Source: CBDFHF01 sp965247565 (lineage in GTDB: Bacteria; Pseudomonadota; Gammaproteobacteria; Methylococcales; Methylomonadaceae). From it: a stretch of 64,000 bases of DNA. The stretch is taken from NCBI GenBank assembly GCA_965247565.1, contig CBDFHF010000003.1, forward strand, positions 744,001 to 808,000. Reading direction: 5' to 3'. Under the pieces are notes generated by a model. That model searched no databases. It had not been told where the DNA came from and worked only from the letters and a program-made list of their open reading frames with translations. Position numbers and translations under genes: made by a program. Shown one piece after another: positions 44,537 to 52,815 of this stretch; the first letter of the stretch is position 1; each line of letters begins with the position of its first letter.

Positions 44537-45541
44537 GTGTCCACAAAACGCTATATTGGCGGTGCTTTCGCAGCTAACGATTCCAAGAGATTTTATAGTT
44601 CATCAGGGGATTGGGAATCCTATTTCCCGTTAACAATTGGTGGGTTACAGCGTAATGATTTTGAAACGGGTGTCGATGCTTTAGCCGCTTGTTTAAAACA
44701 AATTAATGCATACGGAACTTACCCGGTATTTGTGCCGCAGCATTACTGTGCACAAACTTTGCGGCGATTGATCTTAAAATGTCCTCAAATCAGTATTTAT
44801 CGATATGCGCATTTAGCCGAAATTCCTGACACTTTAGCTTGCGTCCTATGGAACCATTTTAATGGTTACGCACCGCCACCACAGTTATTATTCGCGAATC
44901 AAAACTGGCTGGTAATAGAGGATTATGTGCAAGCGGCATTTAGCCTCAATAATCCAAAAGGTGTTGCTGCGTTTACCAGTTTGCGAAAGTGGGCGGAGCT
45001 AGATGTCGCTTTTTTATATATAGCCACTCTCAATATTGTTACTGCCGAGGTAAGTAGTGAATACTTCAAAACCAAAAAACAAGCTGAAAGGGACAAGGCT
45101 ATTTGGCTTGATACCGGAAATGATGCTTTGGAAAAAAAATTCTTAACGGGATTTCATCACGCAGAGAACGCCTTTAATACGGAGTCCATTCATCAGGCTA
45201 ACGCCACGCAAATATTAAAAATGAAAGCTATTTCGTGGACAGGCGTTATTGAGCAACGTAGAAAAAATTTGCAGGTTTTGCGTGAGAAGTTACCCACGTT
45301 ATTGTATGGGACTTTGGATACTCAAGCTCTATTTTGCATGTTGTATTTGCAAAATCGCGATGATGTTCGTCGAACCTTGGCTGACAAGGGCATATTTGCA
45401 CCAGTGCATTGGCTGGATTCCAATGATTCGCAATTATCCGGCTCACTATTATCTTTACCCATAGATCAGCGTTACTCTCGAGAGGATATGGAACGCATAT
45501 TAGATACCCTAAATGATGTCATTGACCATAAAATGCTATAA
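44537..45541 (+). CDS. PLP-dependent transferase (DegT-like, divergent)
   Basis: A 334-residue protein with an aspartate-aminotransferase type I fold: LVIEDYVQAAF (Asp129, which would hold the pyridine nitrogen) and FTSLRKWAELD (Lys151, likely Schiff-base lysine). It is shorter than ordinary DegT sugar aminotransferases and belongs to a small family known by the SLRKW-type motif. It uses a GTG start directly after the legG stop and overlaps the FemAB-like gene by 29 bp. The substrate is unknown; it probably works with that neighbour to decorate the sugar. Confidence 0.72.
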   Translation: MSTKRYIGGAFAANDSKRFYSSSGDWESYFPLTIGGLQRNDFETGVDALAACLKQINAYGTYPVFVPQHYCAQTLRRLILKCPQISIYRYAHLAEIPDTLACVLWNHFNGYAPPPQLLFANQNWLVIEDYVQAAFSLNNPKGVAAFTSLRKWAELDVAFLYIATLNIVTAEVSSEYFKTKKQAERDKAIWLDTGNDALEKKFLTGFHHAENAFNTESIHQANATQILKMKAISWTGVIEQRRKNLQVLREKLPTLLYGTLDTQALFCMLYLQNRDDVRRTLADKGIFAPVHWLDSNDSQLSGSLLSLPIDQRYSREDMERILDTLNDVIDHKML

Positions 45542-46571
45542 CAACGCCTCACATTTTGAGTTCGAGCAAGACTTTGATGAAGTTTTATCCCTGCTGGATA
45601 TTTACTATCTGCCAAGTTTTTTGGCAGCTGACGCATTTATGCAAGGAGGGCAATATGAATTATTTACGGTAAAAACACGTCAAGGTGTTTGGATTTATCC
45701 TTATATATTGGTACCGATTGCCGAAACGGAATGGTATGACCTGTGCTCCCCTTATGGTTATGCCGGCCCCTATTGTAATGACTCTGATTTATTTGATAAT
45801 GCTGAGCAAGCGTTTTTGACTTATATACAAAACCAAAATATCGTAACTGAGTTTGTACGGTATCATTATTTATATAATGCGACTGACAGTAGACGATTTC
45901 GACATAACATAACTAATTTGGAAAATCGCACCATTGTTTTATTAAATTGCACTAAAGGAACAGAAAGTATTTGGGAAAAGTCTTTTTCTAGTACTAACAG
46001 AAACTTAGTTCGAAAACTGCGAAAAGGAGATTATCGTTGGCATTGGCGGGCTTTTCGGACTGAAGATATTGCGTTTTTTAGCGATATGTACAACGACACA
46101 ATGAAACATGCCCAAGCCGCTAAATTCTATTATTTTGATCATGCTTTCTATCAACTATTGATTCAATTATTAGGCGAGAAACTTAAAATCGCCATTGTTG
46201 AAAAAGACGGCGTTATTTTCAGCGCAGCACTGTTTTTCCAGAATAGCAACATCATTACTTATTACCTTTCTGCTCGTAATTTGGATTTTCCTAAAATTAC
46301 GTCCTCCAATTTTTTATTGTCCGAAGTTTCGTTATGGGCAGCAGAACGTGGATTTAAGTGGCTTAATTTTGGAGGTGGCCTCACGAGTGATGAAAAAGAC
46401 AGGCTGTACCAATTCAAGCGTAATTTTTCGACAGAAACTAGCCAGTTTTATATCGGCAAGCGCATTCACAATATAGAGAAATATCAACAATTAATTGATC
46501 GCTATATAGAAGAGTATGGCGAGGAACAATTTGCAAACGTTAAACATATCCTGCAATTTTATCGAAGCTGA
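45513..46571 (+). CDS. FemAB/GNAT-like acyltransferase
   Basis: A 352-residue protein with two GNAT-like halves of the FemAB type (BioF2-like): YYLPSFLAADAFMQGG, the C-terminal SSTNRNLVRKLRKGD, and GVIFSAALFFQNSNIITYYLSARN followed by GFKWLNFGGGL. Such enzymes use aminoacyl-tRNA or acyl-CoA to form amide bonds on amino groups. It overlaps the PLP-transferase gene, so both are co-translated. It may perform the N-acylation that LegH normally does, or add a different acyl group. Confidence 0.75.
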   Translation: MMSLTIKCYNNASHFEFEQDFDEVLSLLDIYYLPSFLAADAFMQGGQYELFTVKTRQGVWIYPYILVPIAETEWYDLCSPYGYAGPYCNDSDLFDNAEQAFLTYIQNQNIVTEFVRYHYLYNATDSRRFRHNITNLENRTIVLLNCTKGTESIWEKSFSSTNRNLVRKLRKGDYRWHWRAFRTEDIAFFSDMYNDTMKHAQAAKFYYFDHAFYQLLIQLLGEKLKIAIVEKDGVIFSAALFFQNSNIITYYLSARNLDFPKITSSNFLLSEVSLWAAERGFKWLNFGGGLTSDEKDRLYQFKRNFSTETSQFYIGKRIHNIEKYQQLIDRYIEEYGEEQFANVKHILQFYRS

Positions 46572-46580
46572 ACTAACCCA

Positions 46581-47606
46581 TCAGCGCCACTCGATAGCTT
46601 CCAAAGATAACATCGAATCTTCTTTTAAATCTTGTTTAGCCCTGCAGCCAATAACGGAGTCCAAAAGCAGTGGGTTAATGCCATTACCAGGACGCTTCAT
46701 AGTCAAGTCGTCAAAGGTAAGCACAGCATGCTGCTTAACATCCCGAGCCAAATGAATGCTTTTTCGAGCGATATTGATATTTTTTTGTTCTGAGAGGGAT
46801 GGCAACTTAATGCCGGCACCCAAGGCGTTTTCAATATTGCGGATCGCCGTTACCATTTGTTTTAATTCGCCTGGGTCTAAAGAAGCTACATGATCTGGTC
46901 CTGGCAAAGATTTATCCAGAGTAAAGTGCTTTTCAATGACCCTAGCGCCCATTGCTACTGCCGCAATAGGAACCTCAATGCCAAGCGTGTGATCAGAATA
47001 GCCCACGTTTACTCCAAAAGCTTGTTGTATCGTCAACATGGCTTTTAAGTTTACATCGGACATTGGAGTTGGATACTCAGTGTTGCAATGCAGCAAGGTG
47101 ATCTGCTCTTTTACAGCGCCGTTCTTAGTAAGAATACCGAGCGCAATTTCAATATCACCTAAAGTGCTCATACCTGTCGATAAAATAATCTTACCGCCGT
47201 ATTCAGCTATTTTTTTCAAATAAGGTTGGTTGTTAATTTCGCCGGACGGGATTTTCCACAAACCCATCTTTAATGACGCCAAAAAGTCGATACTTTCCAA
47301 GTCAAAGGGGGTTGATAAAAAACGAACTCCTCCGGCTCCGCAGTAGGTTTGCAACTCGCGAAAAGCATCAAAAGACAATTGCAGTTTTTTGACCATTTCA
47401 AGTTGGCTTTCATTCGAGCCAGTATTGCATTTTTGATAATCCGCTTTGGGGGCATATTTGGAAATGACTTTTTCAGCGATAAAGGTCTGAAACTTTACAG
47501 CATCAACCTTTGCAGCAACAGCAACATCAACCAGTTGTTTGGCCAGCGCCATATCACCGTTATGGTTTACACCAGCCTCGGCAATAATAAAAACTTTTGT
47601 ATTCAT
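46581..47606 (-). CDS. legI: Nonulosonic acid synthase, LegI/NeuB family
   Basis: A 341-residue aldolase-type enzyme that condenses a 6-carbon sugar with phosphoenolpyruvate. It starts IIAEAGVNHNGDMALAKQLVD and contains DAVKFQTF, KIPSGEINN, LLHCNTEYPTP, GYSDHT, and ARVIEKHFTLDKSLPGPDH. The C-terminal part (about 285-341, with RKSIHLARDV) is the SAF/antifreeze-like domain. The family includes NeuB, LegI and PseI; the neighbours favour LegI. The 3' end is 9 bp from the converging FemAB-like gene. Confidence 0.92.
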   Translation of the reverse strand: MNTKVFIIAEAGVNHNGDMALAKQLVDVAVAAKVDAVKFQTFIAEKVISKYAPKADYQKCNTGSNESQLEMVKKLQLSFDAFRELQTYCGAGGVRFLSTPFDLESIDFLASLKMGLWKIPSGEINNQPYLKKIAEYGGKIILSTGMSTLGDIEIALGILTKNGAVKEQITLLHCNTEYPTPMSDVNLKAMLTIQQAFGVNVGYSDHTLGIEVPIAAVAMGARVIEKHFTLDKSLPGPDHVASLDPGELKQMVTAIRNIENALGAGIKLPSLSEQKNINIARKSIHLARDVKQHAVLTFDDLTMKRPGNGINPLLLDSVIGCRAKQDLKEDSMLSLEAIEWR

Positions 47607-47646
47607 GGAGTTTTTTAATTAGCTATATTTTATATGAGTATGATTT

Positions 47647-48789
47647 CTATAGAGTCGTTACACTGCTCGGGATGTTTACAACCCGTTCCATCGCCCATTC
47701 GGTGTTACTTAAATCACCGCGCAAGCAATATTGATACATAGGCAAGCGGTGCATGGGCTCCCACACCGGGCGTGTCATGACACCTTGTTGGTTTGTTGTT
47801 TGTAAAAAGGCATCACGCTGAGTTCGGTTTTCCAGCACCAGTGCATTTAACCAATAATTGCTTTGCGCATTGTTTGGTTCGTTAACGCAATGCCAACCCT
47901 GTTGCTGGCTCCAATCACGATACTTTTGCGCCAGTTGTCGTTTTTTGCTAATGAATCCCGACAAGCTTTCCAATTGCGCTACGCCTAATGCAGCATTTAA
48001 ATTAGGCATGCGGTAATTAAAACCGATTTGATCGTGTTCAAATAACCAGGGATGCGGTTGTTTGGCGGTGGTGGTTAAATGTTTGGCTTGTTTTGCTAAC
48101 GCTTCGTCATTGGTCAAAATCATTCCACCACCACCGGTAGTAATGATTTTATTGCCGTTAAAACTCAGTACACCTAAACGGCCAAAACTGCCGCAGTGTT
48201 GGTTTTTGTACAAACTTCCTAACGCTTCGGCGGCGTCTTCAACAACTGGGATTTGAAAGCCATCGCAAACTTGTAACAATGCGCCCATATCAATGGGATG
48301 ACCAAATGTATGCATAGGTACACAAGCTGCAATACGTTTACCGGTTTGCTTATTCCAGATAGCACCGTCTCGATGTTCGGCGAACTCGTGCAGGAATGTG
48401 GCTAATGCAGAAGGCGAAAGTCCCAAAGTTGCTCTATCCACATCCACAAACACCGGCTCCGCGCCGCAATAATGGATGGCATTACAAGTCGCCACAAAGG
48501 TTAAGGATTGAGTGATCACTTCTTCACCGGACTTAACGCCAGCCAACAACAAAGCAATGTGCAACGCGGCCGTGCCGTTAACGGCTGCAATAGCGTATTT
48601 TGCTCCGGTATATTGGGCTATTTGAGTTTCAAAACGATCTACGTATTCACCAACACTGGATACAAAAGTGCTGTCGATGACATCATTCAGGTATTTTTTT
48701 TCATTACCTATAAAGCGCGGTTCGTGCAGCGGAATAAAAGCATTAGTTTGATAAATATCCCGCACCAACCGGATAAAATCGTCAAACAT
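47647..48789 (-). CDS. legC: LegC family sugar aminotransferase
   Basis: A 380-residue DegT/DnrJ aminotransferase. The LegC family signature FIPLHEPRFIGNEKKYLND is at the N-terminus. VNGTAALHIALLLAGV and VVEDAAEALGS (Asp for the PLP nitrogen) follow, and SFNGNKIITTGGGG contains the PLP lysine. It installs the C4 amino group on the GDP-linked keto sugar made by LegB. It overlaps legB by 8 bp. Confidence 0.92.
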   Translation of the reverse strand: MFDDFIRLVRDIYQTNAFIPLHEPRFIGNEKKYLNDVIDSTFVSSVGEYVDRFETQIAQYTGAKYAIAAVNGTAALHIALLLAGVKSGEEVITQSLTFVATCNAIHYCGAEPVFVDVDRATLGLSPSALATFLHEFAEHRDGAIWNKQTGKRIAACVPMHTFGHPIDMGALLQVCDGFQIPVVEDAAEALGSLYKNQHCGSFGRLGVLSFNGNKIITTGGGGMILTNDEALAKQAKHLTTTAKQPHPWLFEHDQIGFNYRMPNLNAALGVAQLESLSGFISKKRQLAQKYRDWSQQQGWHCVNEPNNAQSNYWLNALVLENRTQRDAFLQTTNQQGVMTRPVWEPMHRLPMYQYCLRGDLSNTEWAMERVVNIPSSVTTL

Positions 48790-49765
48790 TGTAAATATCC
48801 GCTTTATATCTTTTTAAATTGTCGGGATTTAAAAACCACGTCACGGTTCGCCGCAGACCTTCACCTATGTCCACTTGCGAAGTAAATCCGGTTAACGATT
48901 TAATCTTGTTGTTATCACACCATAGGCGGTTAACTTCGGATTTTTCCGGGCGCAAGCGTTGTTCATCAACAATAAATTCCACGTCACTGTGCATGATTTC
49001 TTTAATTTGATTGAGGGTATCGCCGACTGATATTTCAGTGTTGGAACCGATATTGACTGTTTGCCCCACAGCTTTCTCGGATTTCGCCAACGCAATAAAG
49101 CCACGGCAAGTATCTTCTACATAATTAAAATCTCGGGTTGGCGACACATCTCCAAGTTGAATCTGTTTTTTTCCGGAAGCAATCTGGGCAATGATGGTTG
49201 GAATTACCGCCCGCGCCGATTGTCTTGGCCCGTAAGTATTAAATGGCCTGGCAATGGTTAGTGGTAAATCAAAGGCATTAAAAAAACTCATGGCCATAGC
49301 GTCAGCAGCAATTTTTGAAGCGCTGTAGGGTGACTGCGGTTGTAAGGGGTGTTGCTCGTCAATCGGTACATATTGGGCGGTGCCATACACTTCGCTGGTT
49401 GAAGTATGGATGATGCGTTTAACACCAGCGGCTTTCGCCGCCTGACAAACATTTAACGTACCTTTTACGTTGGTATCGACGTAACTCTCTGGCGCCATAT
49501 AGGAATAAGGAATGGCGATTAATGCCGCTAAATGGAAAACAATGTCGATTTCTCGGCAGAGTTGCTGGCAAAAATGCGTATCGCGAACATCGCCGGTGAT
49601 GACTTGAATGTTATTTTTACAGGCCACATCATCCAACCAACCCCAGGAATTAAATGAGTTATATTGCGCCAGCGCCCTGACTTGATAACCTTGCACCACC
49701 AACATTTCCACTAAGTGTGAACCGATAAAACCATCTGCGCCGGTCACCAACACTTTTGCTGTCAT
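48782..49765 (-). CDS. legB: LegB-type nucleotide-sugar 4,6-dehydratase
   Basis: A 327-residue extended short-chain dehydrogenase beginning MTAKVLVTGADGFIGSHLVE. Motifs are YNSFNSWGWLDD characteristic of LegB, the active YSASKIAADAM (Tyr-x3-Lys), and RPFNTYGPRQSARAVIPTI. It forms the 4-keto-6-deoxy intermediate of the legionaminic pathway. I use the ATG at 49765, which overlaps the legF stop by 4 bp, instead of the upstream start at 49807. Confidence 0.9.
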   Translation of the reverse strand: MTAKVLVTGADGFIGSHLVEMLVVQGYQVRALAQYNSFNSWGWLDDVACKNNIQVITGDVRDTHFCQQLCREIDIVFHLAALIAIPYSYMAPESYVDTNVKGTLNVCQAAKAAGVKRIIHTSTSEVYGTAQYVPIDEQHPLQPQSPYSASKIAADAMAMSFFNAFDLPLTIARPFNTYGPRQSARAVIPTIIAQIASGKKQIQLGDVSPTRDFNYVEDTCRGFIALAKSEKAVGQTVNIGSNTEISVGDTLNQIKEIMHSDVEFIVDEQRLRPEKSEVNRLWCDNNKIKSLTGFTSQVDIGEGLRRTVTWFLNPDNLKRYKADIYNV

Positions 49766-50466
49766 TGCAATAATCCCTGTTTGGCTAGTGCTTCTGCCAT
49801 GGCCCAATCTTCTGGTGTATCAATATCCAAACTCATCACCGCATTCATCAGCAACGGCACCGTGTGTTCAGGGTAAAACGATTTGCACTCCTGCAAAGCT
49901 AAGGTCTTACATAAATACATTGCGCCATTGGGGGTAAGCAACGGTTTTATCTCCTGACGGTTGGTTTGCATGGCTTTCTCTGTGCTTAATGGCTTCAAAA
50001 AACCGTCATCACTATGAAAAAGCGTGGTTAAATCCCGGTAAATTTCTTTACAACCAATCACCGCGTCAACTTGTGGTTGCGACAGTAGTTCTAAAGCTTG
50101 CTTAATTATAGTTGAGCTACGAAAAGGTGAAGTCGGTTGCAATAACATCACTTGCTCGGGATGATAGCCGTGTTCGTTAGCAAACCATTGCAAGGCGTGA
50201 CCTATCGCCGCCATGGATGAAGTCTGGTCTTGGGCTAGCTCAGCGGGGCGCAAAAAAGGTGTTTGTAAACCAAATTGATTGGCAACTTCCGCATAGCGTG
50301 CCGAGTCTGTGGATACAATCGCCAGACTATCCAGGCATTGAGCTTGCAGAATCGCTTGTGCAGTCCAAGCTAACAACGGCTTACCCGCCAATAGCTTGAT
50401 GTTTTTATCCGCAATGCCTTTAGAACCACTGCGTGCCGGGACAATAATAAGAGTTTTTACAGTCAT
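49762..50466 (-). CDS. legF: CMP-legionaminic acid synthetase-like cytidylyltransferase
   Basis: A 234-residue CMP-sugar synthetase: LIIVPARSGSKGIADKNIKLL at the N-terminus, AQDQTSSMAAIGHALQW, VMLLQPTSPFRSST, and a C-terminal SLDIDTPEDWAMAEAL. It activates the nonulosonic acid with CTP for glycosyl transfer. The ATG at 50466 gives the conserved N-terminus; the in-frame extension upstream to 50571 is rejected. It is the first gene of the leftward block legF-legB-legC-legI. Confidence 0.9.
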   Translation of the reverse strand: MTVKTLIIVPARSGSKGIADKNIKLLAGKPLLAWTAQAILQAQCLDSLAIVSTDSARYAEVANQFGLQTPFLRPAELAQDQTSSMAAIGHALQWFANEHGYHPEQVMLLQPTSPFRSSTIIKQALELLSQPQVDAVIGCKEIYRDLTTLFHSDDGFLKPLSTEKAMQTNRQEIKPLLTPNGAMYLCKTLALQECKSFYPEHTVPLLMNAVMSLDIDTPEDWAMAEALAKQGLLQ

Positions 50467-50883
50467 GTGTTTTAGTCCATGGACCAATTTAATTAAGTTG
50501 TCGCCAGGATTTTCGGTTAACGCTTCGGATTGTGTGCGCAGCCAGGCAATTTTTAATAGACGGCATGCCACTTTTTGACTGGCTTCCTGTCACTGAGCAT
50601 AGTCTAAAACTAAGAAAAATGACTCGCATCGCCATGTTTTTCATTAGACGGCTTATTTGCAAGGCAAATGATGCAGAACTGTTCAATTGAATTAGGGAAG
50701 ACGGCTTGTTTCCGTTTGTGGCGAATAAGCTTTTATTAAACAGGAAGTGTATTTTTAGATCGCGCGACGCCATCTTAATCATTCGCGCGGGCATTTATCT
50801 GTCATGTTTAATTTGCTGCCAGCCGGCAAATACACAGTCTGCTGTGTATTTAGGCGACGAACCGGCCGATCAGCAACTTAAAA
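50467..50883. other. Intergenic region between legF and mltB
   Basis: No credible gene is seen in 417 bp. Two related TTAGACGGCTT/TAGACGGCAT words occur about 90 bp apart, without a clear pattern. The legF promoter should lie here. Confidence 0.5.
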
Positions 50884-51948
50884 TCAGTAATAGCGCTGTT
50901 TAATGGCTTGTGCCAACTGATGAACAGCCATAGCGTATTTATTGCTGTTATTGTATTTTTTGATCACTTTAAAATTAGGATAAACTCGCCAGAATTCATC
51001 GCCTTCATAGGTGCTCAGTTCAATAACAGACGAATCGTCAGCGGGCGCTGCCGGACTGGTAACTGGACTCCTGAATTGCCATCCGCTACGCGAAAAATAA
51101 TGTGCAACGCTTCCAATAGCATCTTTAGGGTGCCAAAGGTCACGGCGACCATTATTGTCGAAATCCACTGCTAACTTGCGAAAACTACTGGGCATAAACT
51201 GACCTAAACCCATCGCGCCTGCCCATGATCCCACAGGTTCACGGGGCTGGTAACCTTCCTCCCTAGTCATCAGCAAAAAATTCTCTAACTCGGATGTGAA
51301 GTATTTGCTTCGTCGGTATGTGTCAAAAGCCAGAGTGGTCAACGCATCGAAGATACAAGTTTTGCCAATATTTTTACCGAAATAAGTTTCTACGCCGATA
51401 ATGCCAACAATGTATTCCGGGTCAACGCCATAGGTAGTACTAGCTCTCTCAATAGCATCGGCGTTATTTCGCCAGAATTCGACGCCGTTACTGATGTGAT
51501 CCTCAGTTAAAAATTTATCGCGATAACGCGTCCAACTGCCTGGTCGCGTTTTTGTTGGACCATAGGAAGGTGTTGGATTTTCTAAACGAATGACAGAGTC
51601 TAATCGCCGCGCTTGTGAGAATAAGCTATCGAGATAGTTTTCAGAAAAGCCATGCTTGTGCGCCATGTGTTGAATAAAATTTCTTACCGCAATGTAGTCC
51701 GCATAATTTCTGCCAAATTGATCGACTGAGTACTCAGAGAAGTCTGATGAACCTGGGTTAGTCGAACTATAACGCGGTACGGGCTTAAGCATTGGCCGTG
51801 GAAGCGTTTGCTTAGCGACACTTGCAGATTGTGGCTGGTTTTTATGGCCTGGATACTCTGAATGGTAAGTTTTCGGCTCGCTGGCACAGCCAACCAGAAA
51901 TATTGCTACAGATAACTTTAGTATTCGTTTGTAATAAGCCTTTTTCAC
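50884..51948 (-). CDS. mltB: Lytic murein transglycosylase B (lipoprotein)
   Basis: A 354-residue SLT_2 family enzyme that cleaves peptidoglycan glycan strands to 1,6-anhydro products. A lipoprotein signal has the lipobox LVGC at residue 21. The catalytic region has GIIGVETYFGKNIG (the glutamate is the general acid), DALTTLAFDTYRRSKYF and GSWAGAMGLGQFMPSSF. The N-terminal part up to about 75 is a linker. It lies opposite ampD. Confidence 0.9.
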   Translation of the reverse strand: MKKAYYKRILKLSVAIFLVGCASEPKTYHSEYPGHKNQPQSASVAKQTLPRPMLKPVPRYSSTNPGSSDFSEYSVDQFGRNYADYIAVRNFIQHMAHKHGFSENYLDSLFSQARRLDSVIRLENPTPSYGPTKTRPGSWTRYRDKFLTEDHISNGVEFWRNNADAIERASTTYGVDPEYIVGIIGVETYFGKNIGKTCIFDALTTLAFDTYRRSKYFTSELENFLLMTREEGYQPREPVGSWAGAMGLGQFMPSSFRKLAVDFDNNGRRDLWHPKDAIGSVAHYFSRSGWQFRSPVTSPAAPADDSSVIELSTYEGDEFWRVYPNFKVIKKYNNSNKYAMAVHQLAQAIKQRYY

Positions 51949-52131
51949 GGAAATGTCTCTTGAGTTCTTCGGTGTTGTTAATCAATTGAATTAGCAAATT
52001 GCCTCATCAATCGAAGTATTTTTGTGCCTGATTTTCGGAAGGCGACGTGTAATCGTCAACGTATCTTAACGTTGGCATTTTAGCGCGGATAGGATAGATT
52101 GGTTGCCGTTTTTATTCTATCTTTGCCTAAT

Positions 52132-52695
52132 ATGAATATAGTCCAACATTGGTTAAATGGCATTACTCATATCCCTTCACCTAACTGGGATGAAAGAGTC
52201 GATGCCGAAGATATTTCCTTGCTGGTTGTTCACTGCATCAGTTTGCCGCCGGGGGAATTTGGTGGCGATTATATCGACGAATTATTTTGTAACCGGCTTA
52301 ATCCTGATGATCATCCTTATTTTAAGGAGATTCATCAGCTCAAGGTATCTGCGCATTTATTGATTAAACGTGACGGCAGTTGTGTGCAATATGTGCCTTT
52401 TAATAAACGCGCTTGGCATGCAGGAGTCTCGATTTATGAGGGGCGTGAACGGTGCAACGATTTTTCCATAGGCATTGAACTTGAAGGCACGGAAACTATG
52501 GCATATACCCTGACTCAATATGAGCAATTAGCAAAGGTGATAACCACGTTGCTTAACACCTATCCCAAGCTATCAAAGCAGCGCATCGTTGGCCATAGCG
52601 ATATAGCACCGGGGCGGAAAACCGATCCAGGGGCGTCGTTTGTGTGGGCCAATCTTTTTAACGCAGCGGCAATGATTAACACAAAGAAGGTTTAA
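52132..52695 (+). CDS. ampD: 1,6-anhydro-N-acetylmuramoyl-L-alanine amidase AmpD
   Basis: A 187-residue zinc amidase that processes recycled muropeptides. Seen are SPNWDER, LLVVHCISLPPG (zinc His), the substrate-binding AWHAGVS, FSIGIELEG, and GHSDIAPGRKTDPG (zinc His and Asp). I use the ATG at 52132, which opens MNIVQHWLNG like other AmpD; the upstream start at 52099 is rejected. AmpD loss induces AmpC in enterics. It is divergent from mltB, another peptidoglycan-turnover gene. Confidence 0.94.
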   Translation: MNIVQHWLNGITHIPSPNWDERVDAEDISLLVVHCISLPPGEFGGDYIDELFCNRLNPDDHPYFKEIHQLKVSAHLLIKRDGSCVQYVPFNKRAWHAGVSIYEGRERCNDFSIGIELEGTETMAYTLTQYEQLAKVITTLLNTYPKLSKQRIVGHSDIAPGRKTDPGASFVWANLFNAAAMINTKKV

Positions 52696-52726
52696 AGTTT
52701 ATTACAACGAAGCCTTCCGAGTTATT

Positions 52727-52760
52727 TGTACTGTACCTGCTGCTAAACAGGCACAGTACA
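52727..52760. terminator. Hairpin between convergent genes
   Basis: TGTACTG at 52727-52733 pairs with CAGTACA at 52754-52760, extended by CCTG/CAGG around CTGCTAAA. There is no T tract. It sits between the ends of ampD and the DUF937-OmpA gene and could serve both. Confidence 0.5.
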
Positions 52761-52815
52761 TCTAGATTGTTGAGCCTAAAGCTTATAAAAGAAACTCAAC
52801 AGGGGGTGATGTTTT

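Noticed and set aside
50489..50794. 101-residue ORF between legF and mltB
   Set aside because: Low-complexity, Ser/Asn/Lys-rich translation with no motif; it overlaps the legF start region.
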